DNA of 40,507 nt, taken from NCBI GenBank assembly GCA_038527215.1, contig JBCBGC010000071.1, positions 1 to 40,507 on the forward strand. Reading direction: 5' to 3'. Below the pieces are notes generated by a model, which saw nothing but the letters and a program-made list of their open reading frames with translations, had not been told where the DNA came from and searched no databases. The DNA comes from JAWPMV01 sp038527215. Its GTDB lineage: Bacteria; Bacteroidota; Bacteroidia; J057. This document shows, piece by piece, positions 33,217-40,507 of this stretch. The position numbers were made by a program, and so were the translations under genes. How positions within the stretch are numbered: position 1 is the first letter of the stretch; every line of letters starts with the position of its first letter.

Positions 33217-33993
33217 TCAGTAAGGCAAGCCCTCGTACCAATCCAGGATATAATCAGCCACTTTTTCCCAGCCGGGTTCTCCGCAAGTAAAATGGCTTCT
33301 GCCGGGAAAGATATTTACGTCCACCCGACTATGGGGATGGGTATAACTGCCCGCGATCTTTTCCGCCAGGCTGGCTGGAAAAATGTGATCACTGCCTCCG
33401 CCGAGAAAAAGCAGGGGTTCATGTGGCTGCGAAAAGTCTACTTTGCCGAATCCATTAAAGAGAATAGAGGTGTTGATTTTGAAACTTTCGGGCACCGCGA
33501 AGGCATCGTAGGCGGCCGCACGATCTCTTTCCGGGAGGGTATTAAAAAAAGCCTTATTGAACCACTTTCTGCTACCTAGCCAGGTCTTCTTGAAAGAAAA
33601 GAACCCAAAGGCAGGCCACACGGTTTTGACGGTCTGGGGCGGTGCCATAATGTTCTTGGGCGGGACCCCATGCACGCTGACCCCAGCCACGGCTTTACCC
33701 ATTTCGATGAGCTTCATTACCGCCAGGCCTCCCATCGAATGGCCAATGATCAAAGGCTTTTCTGGCAGGGTATCGATAAAGCGGGATAGGTTATCCACTA
33801 CCTCTATAATGCCCGTAGCGGCCAGGTCTGGGTGGATGTTTTGGCGGAGATCAGCCGGCACCCCTTCATGGCCAGGGTTGGAGGGGGTATGGACGATATA
33901 TCCTTGGGCTTCGTAGTAGGTTTTCCATTCGGCCCAGGCATGGTTGTTCACAAAGTTTCCGTGGATGAGGACGATATGTTTTGACTTTTCCAT
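33217..33993 (-). CDS. Alpha/beta hydrolase
   Basis: The 258-aa protein is a single-domain alpha/beta hydrolase without a signal peptide, so it is cytoplasmic. It has an oxyanion-type start HIVLIHGNFVNNHAW, the nucleophile elbow GHSMGG with S86, an acidic residue in LLFLGGGSDHIFPASLA and the histidine in FPGRSHFTCGEPGWEKVADYILDW. A lid-like insertion (KNIMAPPQTVKTVWPAFGFFSFKKTWLGSRKW) lies between. The substrate is unknown; carboxylic ester hydrolysis is typical. It converges with the TlpA-like gene across a palindromic repeat. Confidence 0.9.
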   Translation of the reverse strand: MEKSKHIVLIHGNFVNNHAWAEWKTYYEAQGYIVHTPSNPGHEGVPADLRQNIHPDLAATGIIEVVDNLSRFIDTLPEKPLIIGHSMGGLAVMKLIEMGKAVAGVSVHGVPPKNIMAPPQTVKTVWPAFGFFSFKKTWLGSRKWFNKAFFNTLPERDRAAAYDAFAVPESFKINTSILFNGFGKVDFSQPHEPLLFLGGGSDHIFPASLAEKIAGSYTHPHSRVDVNIFPGRSHFTCGEPGWEKVADYILDWYEGLPY

Positions 33994-34076
33994 CGTGGTT
34001 TTTTGTTGAGATAATTTTGCTTACCTCACAAAACTCCAGAATGGCTCAGCCAAAAACTTTAACCTCGGTTAAAATC

Positions 34077-34664
34077 CTATTTTTCGGATAATCTTTTTCG
34101 AATCCGGCTTAAGGAAGGGCCCTGAATGCCCAAATAGGAAGAGATATGATAGAGGGGAACTTTCTCGTATAAATCCGGATGGGCTTCGATTAATTCCAGG
34201 TAACGTTCCTCCGGGGATTTTAACAAAAAGCTCTCTACCCGATCAATTACAATATTCGCGGCCCCTTCTGCCACCAGTCGGCCAAAACACTCCCACTGAT
34301 GAGATTGCTCGTATAGCTTGAGGAGATTTTCTAAGTGGATGCAGACGATGTGGCCGTCGGTAAGGGCTTCGGTATGGTACTCGCAGGGGATTTGCTTGAC
34401 AAAACTTTTGTAGGCCGTCACAAAGCCGTGTTGGGAGTAGAAAAAGATGTTTCTTTCTTCTCCGCTTTTCTGATCGATGATATAGGAGCGAAAGGTGCCC
34501 TGGAGGATGAACCCTAGTTCCTTACAGACATTTTTGTAGTCGTTAAAAAGCTCCCCTTTAGCAAAAGTCTTTTCTCGCCAGTAGCCTTCTGATAAGGCAA
34601 AGGCTTCCTCGGACATGCCGCAGAATTGGTGGAGACTCTTTTGTAATATGTCGAGATGGGTCAT
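34077..34664 (-). CDS. Crp/Fnr-family transcriptional regulator
   Basis: The 195-aa protein matches the Bacteroidota Crp/Fnr group: a cyclic-nucleotide-like sensor domain (ELGFILQGTFRSYIIDQKSGEERNIFFYSQHGFVTAYKSF), a dimer helix around AEGAANIVIDRVESFLL, and a C-terminal helix-turn-helix (VPLYHISSYLGIQGPSLSRIRKRLSEK). No cysteine cluster for an Fnr-type iron-sulfur centre is visible. The ligand is unknown. It is 84 bp upstream of the alpha/beta hydrolase gene on the same strand, so it may control it, and divergent from the lipoprotein at 34810. Confidence 0.88.
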   Translation of the reverse strand: MTHLDILQKSLHQFCGMSEEAFALSEGYWREKTFAKGELFNDYKNVCKELGFILQGTFRSYIIDQKSGEERNIFFYSQHGFVTAYKSFVKQIPCEYHTEALTDGHIVCIHLENLLKLYEQSHQWECFGRLVAEGAANIVIDRVESFLLKSPEERYLELIEAHPDLYEKVPLYHISSYLGIQGPSLSRIRKRLSEK

Positions 34665-34809
34665 GGTGCAATGTTCATCAAGCGGATAGAGGCAGGTCCT
34701 TTTCTATGCTTAATTTACATTTTTTAGGCGAAGGGCCAGACAGGATTTTCCCTCAGCGGAATGGTGGATTTTGCCTGACTAAGCGCTCTTCAAAGCAAAA
34801 GCCTCCAGC

Positions 34810-35328
34810 ATGAAAATCTCTATCTTATGCCTATCCACCCTTTTTTTGATCTGGGGTTGTCAAGCAGAAAAAAGCCCCCAGACTCATTCCGATGTCTATC
34901 CTCCGGCTGATAGCCACCTGGCCGCTCCGGAGCCTTTATGGGATCCCCATGAAAACTATTTGGCTGGCCATGACCTGGACGGAGATGGCGAGCGTGATTA
35001 TATGCACTTTCGCTATACCGGAGGGGCGCACTGCTGCTACCTGCTTTCCCTCAAACTTTCTTCGCAGACCGATACTATACACTATCCTTTTGAAATGGAT
35101 GGAGGTTATGGCTTCGGCAAAATAGACGGCAGCCAGCACGATCAGTTCGCGATCAGGGATGTTGATGCAGATGGGCGGCCCGAGATTTTCATGGGGATAC
35201 AGACCTATAATGGCGAAAAAGGGGCAATCCCGGCCGCGTGGACGGAGACCTATGGGATCAGCACGAATGCGGTGCTGTTTGATTTTCGGGAAGGGGAGAT
35301 GCGGGTGGTGGATTGGGAGGAAAAATAA
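34810..35328 (+). CDS. Lipoprotein with FG-GAP/VCBS-like calcium-binding repeats
   Basis: The 172-aa protein begins with a lipobox signal (MKISILCLSTLFLIWGC, Cys17). Two Asp-rich loops of the FG-GAP/dockerin type are seen: DLDGDGERDYMHFRYTGGAHCCY and DVDADGRPEIFMG. The GGAHCCY motif is typical of a family of short Bacteroidota lipoproteins of this kind. The end WAETYGISTNAV-like segment (AAWTETYGISTNAVLFDFREG) is also characteristic. It probably binds Ca2+ at the cell envelope; no partner is known. It converges with the gene at 35347. Confidence 0.72.
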   Translation: MKISILCLSTLFLIWGCQAEKSPQTHSDVYPPADSHLAAPEPLWDPHENYLAGHDLDGDGERDYMHFRYTGGAHCCYLLSLKLSSQTDTIHYPFEMDGGYGFGKIDGSQHDQFAIRDVDADGRPEIFMGIQTYNGEKGAIPAAWTETYGISTNAVLFDFREGEMRVVDWEEK

Positions 35329-35337
35329 CCTGCCTAC

Positions 35338-35356
35338 TCCCAAGGCTTACTTGGGA
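35338..35356. terminator. Weak bidirectional hairpin between convergent genes
   Basis: TCCCAAG (35338-35344) and CTTGGGA (35350-35356) pair perfectly across GCTTA. It lies 9 bp after the plus-strand stop and overlaps the end of the convergent gene. No T-tract follows, so termination is uncertain. Confidence 0.35.
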
Positions 35357-36009
35357 AAACTTCCTCCTACCACATCTATGCCATGATTGAACATCAATCC
35401 ATAAGACACCGAGAATAACCCAGCTCCTCCTCCTATCCCAAAATACCGGCTGTCTTTCGGGAAGGAACCTTGCCCGTACATTCTTATAAAATAATCTTCT
35501 TTAGAGAAAACCAGTACATTCATCCGGGTACTATCTGCTTCCATGGAAATCTTCACCAGGGAAAATCTATTGGTAACGGTATCTTCCGGAGCTAGTTGGT
35601 CAAACTCACCTACCATGGGTTCAATTAACTCCTCCCTATTTCCTCGAAAGATAAAATCAGCTGGTACCAGGGTCCAGTAATCTACGGATTGGGTTGAACC
35701 TTCTGGCGTTTTAGGAAAGACATAGGTTTTTCCATGATCAAATAATTCCGCTCCCGGAGAAATGCTGACAGAATCGTTAAAGGTGCTGGCTACTTCTTTC
35801 GGATTGGTCAGGAGCCAATAACTATATCTTTCGTGGGAGATCACTTCAAATTCATGCTCGCCAAATTGAATGGTATGGCCTACTACCAGGTCATTGTTGT
35901 CATATATTTCTGGATTGGGAACAGGGGAAGAGTCTTCTTTTTTGCAGCTATAGAGGGATAAGATTAATAGGAGAAAAAATAAAGTGAAAATATGATGTAA
36001 ATGTGGCAT
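35347..36009 (-). CDS. Hypothetical lipoprotein
   Basis: The 220-aa protein has a signal peptide with lipobox LYSC (MPHLHHIFTLFFLLLILSLYSC, Cys22) and a low-complexity linker (KKEDSSPVPNPE). The remainder is beta-rich and ends with glycine-aromatic strands (YFGIGGGAGLFSVSYGLMFNHGIDVVGGSFPK). No enzyme or binding motif is recognised. It is a single gene. Likely anchored to the outer or inner membrane. Confidence 0.68.
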   Translation of the reverse strand: MPHLHHIFTLFFLLLILSLYSCKKEDSSPVPNPEIYDNNDLVVGHTIQFGEHEFEVISHERYSYWLLTNPKEVASTFNDSVSISPGAELFDHGKTYVFPKTPEGSTQSVDYWTLVPADFIFRGNREELIEPMVGEFDQLAPEDTVTNRFSLVKISMEADSTRMNVLVFSKEDYFIRMYGQGSFPKDSRYFGIGGGAGLFSVSYGLMFNHGIDVVGGSFPK

Positions 36010-36441
36010 GGGTAAAATCAGGTTTATTTAGAGAATGAAAAAAAAGTGCCCCTGGTCGCTCCAGAAGGCGATTGTTGAATTTTTTCGATTAGTTTCCAAA
36101 TTCTGTGTGGCGCGATTAAATATCCTTAATAATTGAATTAAAAATGATTACATAATTCAGGAAAGACCTTTTCTTACTCCTAAAGTCCCTGATTATTTAT
36201 TTATGATCAGGATTATTTGAAGATGGATTATTTGGCATTATGATGTTAAAGTAATGCCATGGTAAAAGTAGGAAAAAATATTTTTACACAGTTTTTTTTA
36301 ATTGAAAAATCTATTCTCCACCATTTCCTATTTCAGATTTTATCGCCTGCGCACAAACCTGATATCTGGCTGGTAGCCATTCGTACCTCCGCAACGTAGC
36401 CCAAACAAGTTCATTTTTATCTGCGAGCCGCGATTCAAGTG

Positions 36442-36469
36442 AAGCCTGTAAGTGAGGCTTACTTTTTTT
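36442..36469 (+). terminator. Orphan plus-strand terminator-like hairpin
   Basis: AAGCCT (36442-36447) and AGGCTT (36455-36460) form a stem with a 7-nt loop, followed by AC and seven Ts. No plus-strand gene lies within the preceding kilobase, so it would end an unknown transcript, or the match is chance. Confidence 0.4.
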
Positions 36470-36509
36470 CTGCCGAACCATCCGCCAATCATTTCAGTGA
36501 AAATGATAT

Positions 36510-36536
36510 AAAAAAAGGGGGAGCCTTGGCTCCCCC
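36510..36536 (-). terminator. Intrinsic terminator of the S9 peptidase gene
   Basis: GGGGGAGC (36517-36524) and GCTCCCCC (36529-36536) form a perfect 8-bp GC-rich stem around CTTG, followed on the minus strand by seven Ts. It begins about 38 bp after the peptidase stop codon. Confidence 0.85.
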
Positions 36537-36574
36537 AGATAGAGATATTTTTCCGCATGGTAACCAGCAGTCCC

Positions 36575-38611
36575 TCACTCCTCCGGTAGCTCAATTTCCT
36601 CGCCCCAGATATACTTGCCGAACCACTGCCAGTTGTGCCAGTTGGCGGCGAGGCGCTCCTTGGGTTTGCTGATGCCATGGCCAAAGCCTTTGTAGATGAT
36701 CAGTTTGGCGTCAACGCCTACGTCCTGCAAGCCTTGCAGCAGCTCGTAGGCATTGGCGACGGGTACCCGCCGGTCAAATTCCCCATGCTGGATCAGGGTA
36801 GGCGTAGAGGCATTGTTGATTTTGGTCATAGGGGAGGTCTTGGCGTAGACCTCAGGGTCGGACCAAGGGGTACCTTTGAGGTACTGCCGAGTAAAAGGAT
36901 GGATGTCGGTATTGACATAGTAGGTCATCCAGTTGGAGATGCCTGCCCCAACAGAGACCGCTTGGAATTTGTCGGAGTGGGTGGTCAAAAAGGCAGAGAT
37001 ATAGCCGCCCTGGCTCCAGCCCATGCAGCCGACTTTATCGCCATCGATGAGGCCTTCTTTTTCCAGAAAATCCACTCCAGACAAGACATCCCAGGCATCG
37101 CCTACGCCCAGGTTACGCACGTTGAGGGAGCGGAAGGCTTCTCCATAGCCGGCAGAGCCGCGATAGTTGGGTTGCAGAATGAGCGCGCCTTTGTTGAGCC
37201 ATTGCAGCATGGGATAGACGGAAGAAGGAACGGGATTAGGCGTCGAAATGCCGGTCGGTCCGCCGTGGATGATCACCATGAGGGGATATTTTTTATTGGG
37301 GTCGTAGTCATGGGGTTTGTGCAGGACCCCTTCGATGATCGCACCGTCTTCGCTTTTCCAGGAAATCATCTCACTTTGAGAGTGGGTCCAGTCTTTGACC
37401 TGTTGGTTGACCTGGGTGATTTGCTGAAGGCGATCAAAGGTACCTTCCATGCGGTGGATCTCTGATAACTGACCGGGCTTGTCGCCTATGACGGCAAAGG
37501 TCTCTCCGTCTTTGGCTACGGAATAGGAACCCACGCGGGCAAAAGGAGAAGGGAGCATACTGACCTTGCCGTTTTTGGGATCGAGCTTGATCATCTTGCG
37601 GTCGGTTTTTTGCCAGGCGATGCCATAGATGCCCGCTTCCGTCCACCTCATGGATGAGATATTCTCGTCAAAGTCTTTGGCGAGTTCCTGCATCCCGGAA
37701 CCATCTACATTGATGCGGAAGTAGCGACTGTTTAGGTAGTAATTGGAAGTGGTATTATCAAGGTGGCTGGTAATGAGAAGGGACTTACTATCGGGAGACC
37801 AGTCGACCAAACCGTCAAACGAAGGATTTTGGACGAGCACCTGGTGCGATTTTTTCTCCATATCCCACACCGAAATATCTGACTTGAAAAAGGAATTGAT
37901 TAAAGGATCGGGCTGATGATTGAAGGCGATCTTTTTGCCATCGGGGGACCAGCGGAAACTGGTGATGGTGAAGTCGGCGCTGTCGATCAGGAGTTCGGCT
38001 TTGGTGGCGGCTTTATAGGCTGAGTCCTCCATTTGGGCGGGGGTAGGGGCCTGATACATGCGGTCGGCATCTACGGGCATGAGCCAGAGTTGGTTGAAGC
38101 TGTATTCCTCGTCGTCTACGGCGAAAGCGCCGTATTTTTTGGTGCGCTTTTTTTGCTGGGCGGATTTGTCTTCGGATTGCAAAAAGGCGATCTGGCTGCC
38201 ATCGGGAGACCAGGCATAGGTGAAGATGTTGCCGTCGGTCTGGCTGAGTTGGAAGGCTTCCCCTCCGGCCAGGCGGATGAGGTAAATCTGGCTTTTGCCG
38301 CTGCGGTTGCTTACGAAGGAAATCCATTGTCCATCGGGCGACCAGCGAGGGTTAGAGCTATTGCCTTTGGGGGTATGGGTGAGTTGGAAGGGGGCTTGGC
38401 CGGCTTTGGCGAGCCAGAGTTCCCGGTCATAGCGGTTTTCGGCCCAGTCGACGGTCCGCCGCTGGTAAATGATATTTTGCCCATCGGGAGAAATGATCGG
38501 ATTGCTCACGTACTGGAGGGAGAGCACTTCTTCCATGGAAGGCTCGTGAAGTTCCTGGGCAAAGGTGGTAAGGCTCAGGCTCAAGAGGCAGAGAAGCAGG
38601 AGGTTTTTCAT
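36575..38611 (-). CDS. S9 family peptidase (prolyl oligopeptidase/DPP-IV type)
   Basis: I start at the ATG at 38611 (678 aa), because MKNLLLLCLLSLSLTTFAQ is a normal signal peptide; the frame is open to 38716. The N-terminal half is a WD40-like (PD40) propeller with repeats of the form WSPDGQWISFVSNRSG, WSPDGSQIAFLQS, WSPDGKKIAFN and WSPDSKSLLITS. The C-terminal alpha/beta hydrolase has the nucleophile in GWSQGGYIS, an aspartate in IQHGEFDRRVP and a histidine in YKGFGHGIS. Such enzymes cut peptides after proline or alanine, here in the periplasm or outside. It is a single-gene unit ending at a strong terminator; a cluster of palindromes lies 100 bp upstream of its start. Confidence 0.94.
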   Translation of the reverse strand: MKNLLLLCLLSLSLTTFAQELHEPSMEEVLSLQYVSNPIISPDGQNIIYQRRTVDWAENRYDRELWLAKAGQAPFQLTHTPKGNSSNPRWSPDGQWISFVSNRSGKSQIYLIRLAGGEAFQLSQTDGNIFTYAWSPDGSQIAFLQSEDKSAQQKKRTKKYGAFAVDDEEYSFNQLWLMPVDADRMYQAPTPAQMEDSAYKAATKAELLIDSADFTITSFRWSPDGKKIAFNHQPDPLINSFFKSDISVWDMEKKSHQVLVQNPSFDGLVDWSPDSKSLLITSHLDNTTSNYYLNSRYFRINVDGSGMQELAKDFDENISSMRWTEAGIYGIAWQKTDRKMIKLDPKNGKVSMLPSPFARVGSYSVAKDGETFAVIGDKPGQLSEIHRMEGTFDRLQQITQVNQQVKDWTHSQSEMISWKSEDGAIIEGVLHKPHDYDPNKKYPLMVIIHGGPTGISTPNPVPSSVYPMLQWLNKGALILQPNYRGSAGYGEAFRSLNVRNLGVGDAWDVLSGVDFLEKEGLIDGDKVGCMGWSQGGYISAFLTTHSDKFQAVSVGAGISNWMTYYVNTDIHPFTRQYLKGTPWSDPEVYAKTSPMTKINNASTPTLIQHGEFDRRVPVANAYELLQGLQDVGVDAKLIIYKGFGHGISKPKERLAANWHNWQWFGKYIWGEEIELPEE

Positions 38612-38711
38612 AGCGTAGCGGTTTTTGAGGGAAGATAAAGAAAATGTGAGGGGAAAGCCATGGATGGCTGAGGAGGGCTTAAATGTGCAATTATGGCCTT
38701 TTTTGAGGGAA

Positions 38712-38901
38712 GCCACGAATTTTCGAACTTAGGACGAATAGCTTCTGATTAGTCTTTAATTCGTGCATTCGTGGCCTATTTTAAGGGAAGCCACGAATTA
38801 ACGAATGAGGAGCAAATAGCTTTTGATTGGTCTTTAATTCGCGCATTCGTGGCCTATTTTAAGGGAAGCCACGAATTATCGAATGAGGAGTGAATAGCTT
38901 T
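38712..38901 (+). repeat. Two complete and one truncated 64-bp palindromic element (cluster C)
   Basis: Complete copies lie at 38712-38775 and 38790-38853; a third begins at 38868 and follows the family for about 34 bp before diverging. Starts are exactly 78 bp apart, with the 14-bp spacer CTATTTTAAGGGAA. The core has the same plus-strand orientation as copy B, but the neighbouring genes on both sides are on the minus strand. These copies have more mismatches than clusters A and B. Confidence 0.92.
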
Positions 38902-38966
38902 CGTTCAATCGCCTCCTGTTCCATTCCCATATTTTTCATGAGCATCCAAAAACATACAGAGACATC

Positions 38967-39449
38967 TCAATCCATCAAAAGTAAGCTCAAGGCACTGCCG
39001 AAAGCAATCACTTCAAAGAAAATTCTCCCCCAATGCCAATGCCCCCAATTGCTCAGTTCCGCGGGCAGGGCTTCATCCGGGATACTGCGGTCCGTGAAGC
39101 CTTGGTTCGCTTTTTTGAAGTAGAGAAAGAAAGTAGAAAAAAAGGCGATGCTGGAACCCGCTAGCACAAAAGATAGCCATTGATCATCGGAAGGATACAT
39201 CACATGATATAGGGCGGTCAGGATGGGCAGCACCGTGGCGGCAATGGTTAATGGCGCAAAAAAACGGTGGATATACTGGCCGTGCCGTTGATAAAATTGA
39301 AAGAATTCATCGGCGGTCATGTTTTTCCAGTAGGGAACAAATAGTACGGCTTCGGTCAGCTGAGCCCCTAAAAAAATGCCCAATATGCTGCTGCTTAAGA
39401 TGTGGAGACTGCTAAGGATCATCAGCTTAAATTTTAGATTTTGAAACAT
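38967..39449 (-). CDS. Small four-helix membrane protein, DUF1772-like
   Basis: The 160-aa protein has four likely membrane segments: MILSSLHILSSSILGIFLGA, FFAPLTIAATVLPILTALYHV, LSFVLAGSSIAFFSTFFLYF and FFEVIAFGSALSLLLM. Between them are AQLTEAVLFVPYWKNMTADEFFQFYQRHGQYIH and a WGHWHWGRI stretch. This layout, with a conserved Trp/His-Arg before the last helix, resembles DUF1772 (anthrone-oxygenase-like) proteins, but I am not certain of the family. It overlaps the 3' end of the upstream lipoprotein gene by 23 bp, so the two are co-transcribed and may be translationally coupled. Confidence 0.68.
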   Translation of the reverse strand: MFQNLKFKLMILSSLHILSSSILGIFLGAQLTEAVLFVPYWKNMTADEFFQFYQRHGQYIHRFFAPLTIAATVLPILTALYHVMYPSDDQWLSFVLAGSSIAFFSTFFLYFKKANQGFTDRSIPDEALPAELSNWGHWHWGRIFFEVIAFGSALSLLLMD

Positions 39450-40507
39450 AGGTCACCACATCTCCCCCGAGGTATAAATACCCCTGGTGTTCGACTACCG
39501 CTCCGGCTTCATGGACGGTTTTCCCTTCGCTGTCGAATAAGGCTTGGATGATCTTCCCTTCCTCCGAAAATTCTATGACCATCCCGAATTTCTCTGCTTT
39601 GGGTTGGACAAAAGCGGGGAGCCCATACACCAGCTTTTTCATGCCTACTTTAGGGTGAAGCTGATCTAGTTGGTCATTGCGCCTGGTGGTGAAGCCCAAC
39701 CAGAAATGCCCCTTGCTTGATCGGGAAATATTGTTGGGGAAGCCGGGCAGGTTATCCATCCAGACTTCCGACTGGCCTTTTTTGGCGCCTTTGATCCAGT
39801 ATTTCAGGACCCGGTATTTAGAAGTCTCAGATACCAAAATGAAATCTTCCTCCGCTGATATGGCCAAGCCATTTCCGAAATAATTTCCCTCGGACAGAAC
39901 CGTGGTAGTTTCAGTATGCGGGTTAAAAGCATATACGCCTCCGGTCGGTTTCATCTCCAAAATCAAGCGGTTGATATATTTGGGAGAGGTCTTTTGGGTC
40001 GCGGACATATTGACAAAATAGATGACCCCATCGGAGGCGATTTTCAAGCCAGTTCCCATGCGGATAGGCTTTCCATCCGGCGTATGGGTCAGGAGGGTAT
40101 CGATGGTTTTGTCAGGATGAATTTTGACCAGACCCACATCATTCATCAAGGCGATCAGGTTTCCTGCAGCATCGAACTGCATGCCCGTGATCCAGGCATC
40201 GGTAACCAAAAACTCTTCTACGGAATCATCCGGATAGATTTTTAGGATAGCCCCGGAAGAAAAATCCGTTGCCCCTTTGTGTACCCCGCAATACAGATTG
40301 CCCGCCTGATCAATGGCAAATTCTTCTGCCCCATAATATCCTAACAGATGGATGGGAGAAGCCTGAGTCAGCCTCTCATTTAAGGAAAGCTGATGGGTGA
40401 AGGCCGGCTTTGGCGGAGGGGTCCAAGCCATAGGCTGGATGGCACAGCTACTGAGGAAGCTCAGCAGGATGAGTGAACATACAATGGTTGAGAATTTGTT
40501 GCCTTTG
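39427..40507 (-). CDS. Strictosidine-synthase-like beta-propeller lipoprotein (cut by window edge)
   Basis: The frame has an internal ATG at 40431 but remains open to the right edge without a stop. The extra upstream codons read as a hydrophobic segment and lipobox (LILLSFLSSC), so the true start lies outside the window and the protein is a lipoprotein. The body is a six-bladed propeller of the strictosidine synthase/APMAP/SMP-30 kind: EEFAIDQAGNLYCGV, ITGMQFDAAGNLIALM, GTGLKIASDGVIYFVN, YFGNGLAISAEEDFILVSET, MDNLPGFPNNISRSSKGHFWLG and AGAVVEHQGYLYLGG. These proteins are often lactonases or arylesterases that bind Ca2+; the reaction here is not known. It overlaps the membrane-protein gene by 23 bp. 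Confidence 0.85.
   Translation of the reverse strand, partial: KGNKFSTIVCSLILLSFLSSCAIQPMAWTPPPKPAFTHQLSLNERLTQASPIHLLGYYGAEEFAIDQAGNLYCGVHKGATDFSSGAILKIYPDDSVEEFLVTDAWITGMQFDAAGNLIALMNDVGLVKIHPDKTIDTLLTHTPDGKPIRMGTGLKIASDGVIYFVNMSATQKTSPKYINRLILEMKPTGGVYAFNPHTETTTVLSEGNYFGNGLAISAEEDFILVSETSKYRVLKYWIKGAKKGQSEVWMDNLPGFPNNISRSSKGHFWLGFTTRRNDQLDQLHPKVGMKKLVYGLPAFVQPKAEKFGMVIEFSEEGKIIQALFDSEGKTVHEAGAVVEHQGYLYLGGDVVTYVSKSKI

Larger units (their letters stand above)
36010..36574. other. AT-rich intergenic region, about 560 bp
   Basis: The left part is very AT rich and looks like promoter/leader sequence for the lipoprotein gene at 35347. The right part holds a plus-strand hairpin with a T-tract (36442-36469) and the minus-strand terminator of the S9 peptidase (36510-36536). 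Short open frames here have no ribosome site or known family. I see no tRNA or other RNA gene. Confidence 0.45.

Noticed and set aside
36340..36684. Minus-strand open frame ending GGTNGYQPDIRFVRRR
   Set aside because: It crosses the S9 terminator and the end of the S9 gene in another frame. The tail looks protein-like but I cannot link it to any family.

Overview
The window looks like a chromosomal piece of a Bacteroidota bacterium, most likely of the Saprospiraceae/Lewinella kind. The evidence is C-terminal modules resembling type IX secretion (T9SS) sorting domains, a TonB-dependent receptor paired with a DUF4249 lipoprotein, a DUF5723 outer-membrane protein, many lipobox lipoproteins, and TAnnTTTG-type -7 promoter boxes with few Shine-Dalgarno sites. 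There is no rRNA, tRNA, CRISPR array, prophage or intact insertion sequence.

Layout. 1-3120, minus strand: the N-terminus of a two-component-type propeller sensor (cut by the left edge), 3-methyladenine glycosylase Tag, and a BtpA-family protein overlapping the end of an exported Ig-like protein. 3421-6931, plus: thioredoxin reductase with a clear terminator, a LegC-like sugar aminotransferase, CysQ and an EVE-domain protein. 7006-8295, minus: a lone, AT-rich AAA/Orc-like ATPase. 8654-9826, minus: an NTF2-like protein and an SGNH hydrolase. 9903-15025, plus: a serine hydrolase and ClbS-like pair, a DUF4846 lipoprotein, a DUF433 antitoxin-like gene with an eroded DUF5615 partner, and an operon of EEP nuclease, EFM5-like methyltransferase and an unknown protein. 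15028-19264: an exported choice-of-anchor protein, gamma-glutamyltransferase and a CRY-DASH photolyase. 19265-19716: non-coding, with several hairpins and a possible minus-strand structured RNA. 19717-27181: a helical hypothetical protein, a small sorted protein, a lipoprotein/DUF5723 pair and a glycine-rich sorted protein. 27369-31896, minus: TonB-dependent receptor, DUF4249 lipoprotein and HtrA-like protease. 32390-40507: TlpA-like thioredoxin, alpha/beta hydrolase, Crp/Fnr regulator, lipoproteins, an S9 peptidase, a small membrane protein and a strictosidine-synthase-like lipoprotein (cut by the right edge).

Most genes fit an envelope-centred lifestyle: TonB-dependent uptake, T9SS-sorted surface proteins, exported peptidases and hydrolases, and thiol redox (TrxB in the cytoplasm, a TlpA-like protein outside). 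A repair group (Tag, photolyase) is also present.

The most unusual element is a family of 64-bp near-perfect palindromes in three clusters (28400-28618, 33126-33189, 38712-38901). Six copies are exactly 64 bp, tandem copies repeat every 77-78 bp, they fold as 29-bp hairpins with a 6-nt loop, and they show a compensatory base-pair change. In two clusters they begin 6-7 bp after a stop codon, in the orientation that places the foldable strand in the mRNA.
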